From positions 2,320,583-2,384,582 of the forward strand of contig QRFJ01000023.1 in the NCBI GenBank assembly GCA_006176705.1: a stretch of DNA of 64,000 bases, in the 5' to 3' direction. Source of the DNA: Cocos nucifera. Taxonomy: Eukaryota > Streptophyta > Magnoliopsida > Arecales > Arecaceae. A program made the translations under genes and the position numbers. The notes below the pieces were generated by a model, which was not told the DNA's origin, made no database searches, and was given only the letters and a program-made list of their open reading frames with translations. Of the stretch, positions 62,170 through 64,000 are shown piece after piece. Numbering within the stretch: position 1 is the stretch's first letter; each line of letters opens with the position of its first letter.

Positions 62170-62240
62170 CGTGTCACCGTATTTTTAAAAATAAATTTAA
62201 GATAAATTATTTTTAGAATTAAATATTTAAAAAAAAAAAT
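62170..62240 (-). repeat. Right terminal inverted repeat of the large MULE
   Basis: It starts GTGTCACCG on the inside and ends in an A-run. Its reverse complement aligns with 47565-47638. Confidence 0.55.
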
Positions 62241-64000
62241 TTTGTGAACGCTTGTAAATTGGTGGTGTGGTGGCAAATTGGTGGAGTGTGAGGGCAGAGG
62301 GAGAGAGAAAAAAAAAAAAAAAATACTGTACAGTATGTCATAATTCCGTTCCTATTACTGTGTGCTCACGAGTCACGTCCACTGACTTGACATGTAACAT
62401 GTGTCATGTCCAGTGATTTGACAAATTAACGTCTTGTGGGTGGGACAACTTTGCGTATCTTTTGGCTCCCCCATCGGAATTGCATGGCTGGGCAAGGACA
62501 AAATATATGTTGTGACGCCATGTTTGTGCTTGCACATATTGCACCAGTTCTTTGTTGGCACAAGGGATGACAAACTGGCGTAATTAACTTTCAAGGATAG
62601 TGCAAGGGTGTTTTACATTTTGTACATACCAAAATTCTTCTATATATTTTTCTTTATTTGATTTTTATAAAAATATATTTTTAAAAATTTTATTTGACAT
62701 CTGCCTAAATTATCTTGTCTAGCTTTACTAACTTCATCTTGCCTCGAGGCAACTATAGAAGGGGTATAGATAATAATCTATCTAATCCATGCTCTTTTGC
62801 ATATCTAATGCATTACCATCTCCATTTATATACCATGCAACTTGCAAAGTCACGATGATATAAATCGGTATGGTCAAACTTATCAAATAAGATCTTTATC
62901 ATATTGTGAACATTTTATTCGCACTATTTAATCATTCCAAAATGTTCTTCAAAATTTATATACTTTTCTAATCTATTCGGATGATGGATCTAAATCTATA
63001 GCTATAATGGCTTGTAATTATAAATATTATTATAAAATAAATGAAAATGAAAAATAATTTGCTATATTTACTTGTATAAATTATAGCAATAGATTGAAAT
63101 ACTTGTATAAATTATAATAATAGACTGAAGTAATCGAGCATAATGTTTTGAATCTAGCGCGATCGGGTTTCCTAGTTTCTCCATGTAATAAAATATCCCA
63201 CTATCCATTCTATCCTGGTAGCAATCTCGGTCATACATGTTCGTAGATATTCCTCTATTTTTCTATCTCTTTTTTTTGCTTTCTTTTTTTTGCTTCCTTT
63301 TTTTCTTTTTTTCTTTTTCTTTCTATCTTTTCTTCCTTCTTTTTTTTTTTTTTATCTTTCCTTTCCTTTTTTTTCTTATCATTTCCTTTCTTTCTCTTTT
63401 CTTTTTCTTCTTCAATCTCTTTCCTTTTTTCTCCTTTCTTTCTTTTCCATTTCCCTTCCCTTCCTTTCTTACTTTTATTTAACTTTCTTTTTTCCTTTTC
63501 ATCATCTGTTTTTCTTTATTTCTTTCCTCTTTCTTCTTGTTTTCTCACATAGATAGATTCAAAGGCCCGATCCTATCCTAATCTTATTTTCTCATAAGAA
63601 CAAAATGAGATGATTGAGATACCCCCCATCCCGTGAGGATATAAAATCTTAAGTCAAATATGTAGTTACCAAATTAAGAATATATGGATTTCAAAACTTT
63701 GTACACACTAACTTGCCATCTAAATCATTTTTTTTATTTTTTCTAACATTTTTATAGATTTCATTAAGGAAACTAATTTGTACCTGTAATGGTTTGTAAT
63801 CCATTTTTTAGCAAGGCAACACTAAAATACAATTTTTTGACTTCATGTGCCCATTACAATGAGAATTTTCAATCAAGTTGTTATATGAGCTTGTTTGCAC
63901 CTTTAGATAAAAATATTGCTTCAGATTTTCAGAATATTTCTACCATGCACTAATTAACATGCTCTGATTGTTTTGCATTTGCCAATATTTCATTAGTACA
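62241..64000. other. Intergenic DNA, no gene recognised
   Basis: AT-rich DNA with a pyrimidine-rich tract of about 290 bp (63250-63540, TTTC/TTTTC repeats). The open frames across that tract encode only F, S, L and P. No gene, RNA or element end is recognised after 62241. Confidence 0.5.

Larger units (their letters stand above)
47555..62240. mobile_element. Large MULE carrying PMD and a second ORF, split by a CACTA insertion
   Basis: The left end (47555-47640) and the reverse complement of the right end (62170-62240) align over about 70 bp, for example AATAATCAATCTCAAATTTA versus AATAATTTATCTTAAATTTA, continuing into GTGACATGTT versus GTGACACGTT. Between these ends lie a decayed MULE transposase and a plant mobile domain gene on the minus strand, a plant-transposon-type ORF on the plus strand, and a minisatellite. 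A later CACTA element occupies 55551-60466. The MULE itself would be about 9.8 kb. No 9-bp target duplication was found, partly because poly-T and poly-A blur the outer borders. Membership of all cargo in one element is inference from the inverted ends. Confidence 0.6.

Noticed and set aside
63237..63556. Two frames rich in F, S, L and P
   Set aside because: Translation of a TTTC-rich low-complexity tract.

Overview
This is plant nuclear DNA, probably a monocot and possibly a palm. The evidence is spliced genes with canonical GT..AG introns, a CYP85A brassinosteroid oxidase whose N-terminus is closest to grass and monocot forms, long simple repeats, and nested plant-specific transposons (Ty3/gypsy with a plant-type gag knuckle, LINEs with plant-type RNase H, MULEs, En/Spm-CACTA). 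The species call is inference. I can support only two intact host genes. Most other open frames are shadows of transposon sequence or low-complexity DNA.

Layout: 1-5265 has no recognisable gene. 5266-6245 holds a 79-bp duplication and a LINE relic. 6411-12309 is a complete Ty3/gypsy insertion (target duplication ATGAT) lying inside an older AT-rich tandem repeat. Its gag-end/protease/RT core is inverted relative to its LTRs. 12638-14877 is a small MULE-like element with ~125-bp inverted ends, an LRR-like fragment and a nested LINE tail. It ends ~110 bp before the TATA box of CYP85A (15087-18580, nine exons, brassinosteroid C-6 oxidase). 18581-25200 is intergenic with a (TA)n tract and a MITE candidate. 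25421-28584 is a four-exon UDP-arabinopyranose mutase / reversibly glycosylated polypeptide gene with two G-boxes next to its TATA box.

30410-41455 is a composite gypsy element. A 5' LTR and a 3' LTR share the outer flank CACAT, but inside there are two ~2-kb copies of the element's 3' half, separated by 3.8 kb of other DNA that includes a LINE relic. It carries gag but no recognisable polymerase. 41456-47550 is intergenic with a MITE and microsatellites.

47555-62240 is a large MULE candidate with divergent ~75-bp inverted ends. It carries a decayed MuDR-type transposase (catalytic core, SWIM and CCHC fingers recognisable), a plant mobile domain (PMD) gene, a second plant-transposon-type ORF on the opposite strand, and a ~91-bp minisatellite. 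A 4.9-kb CACTA element (target duplication TAT) is inserted into the transposase gene. It has subterminal repeats, a ~430-bp-arm hairpin and a Transposase_24-type relic. 62241-64000 is AT-rich and pyrimidine-rich DNA without a gene.

The two host genes act in separate pathways, brassinosteroid synthesis and arabinose supply for cell-wall polymers. Nothing in the sequence shows that they are co-regulated.
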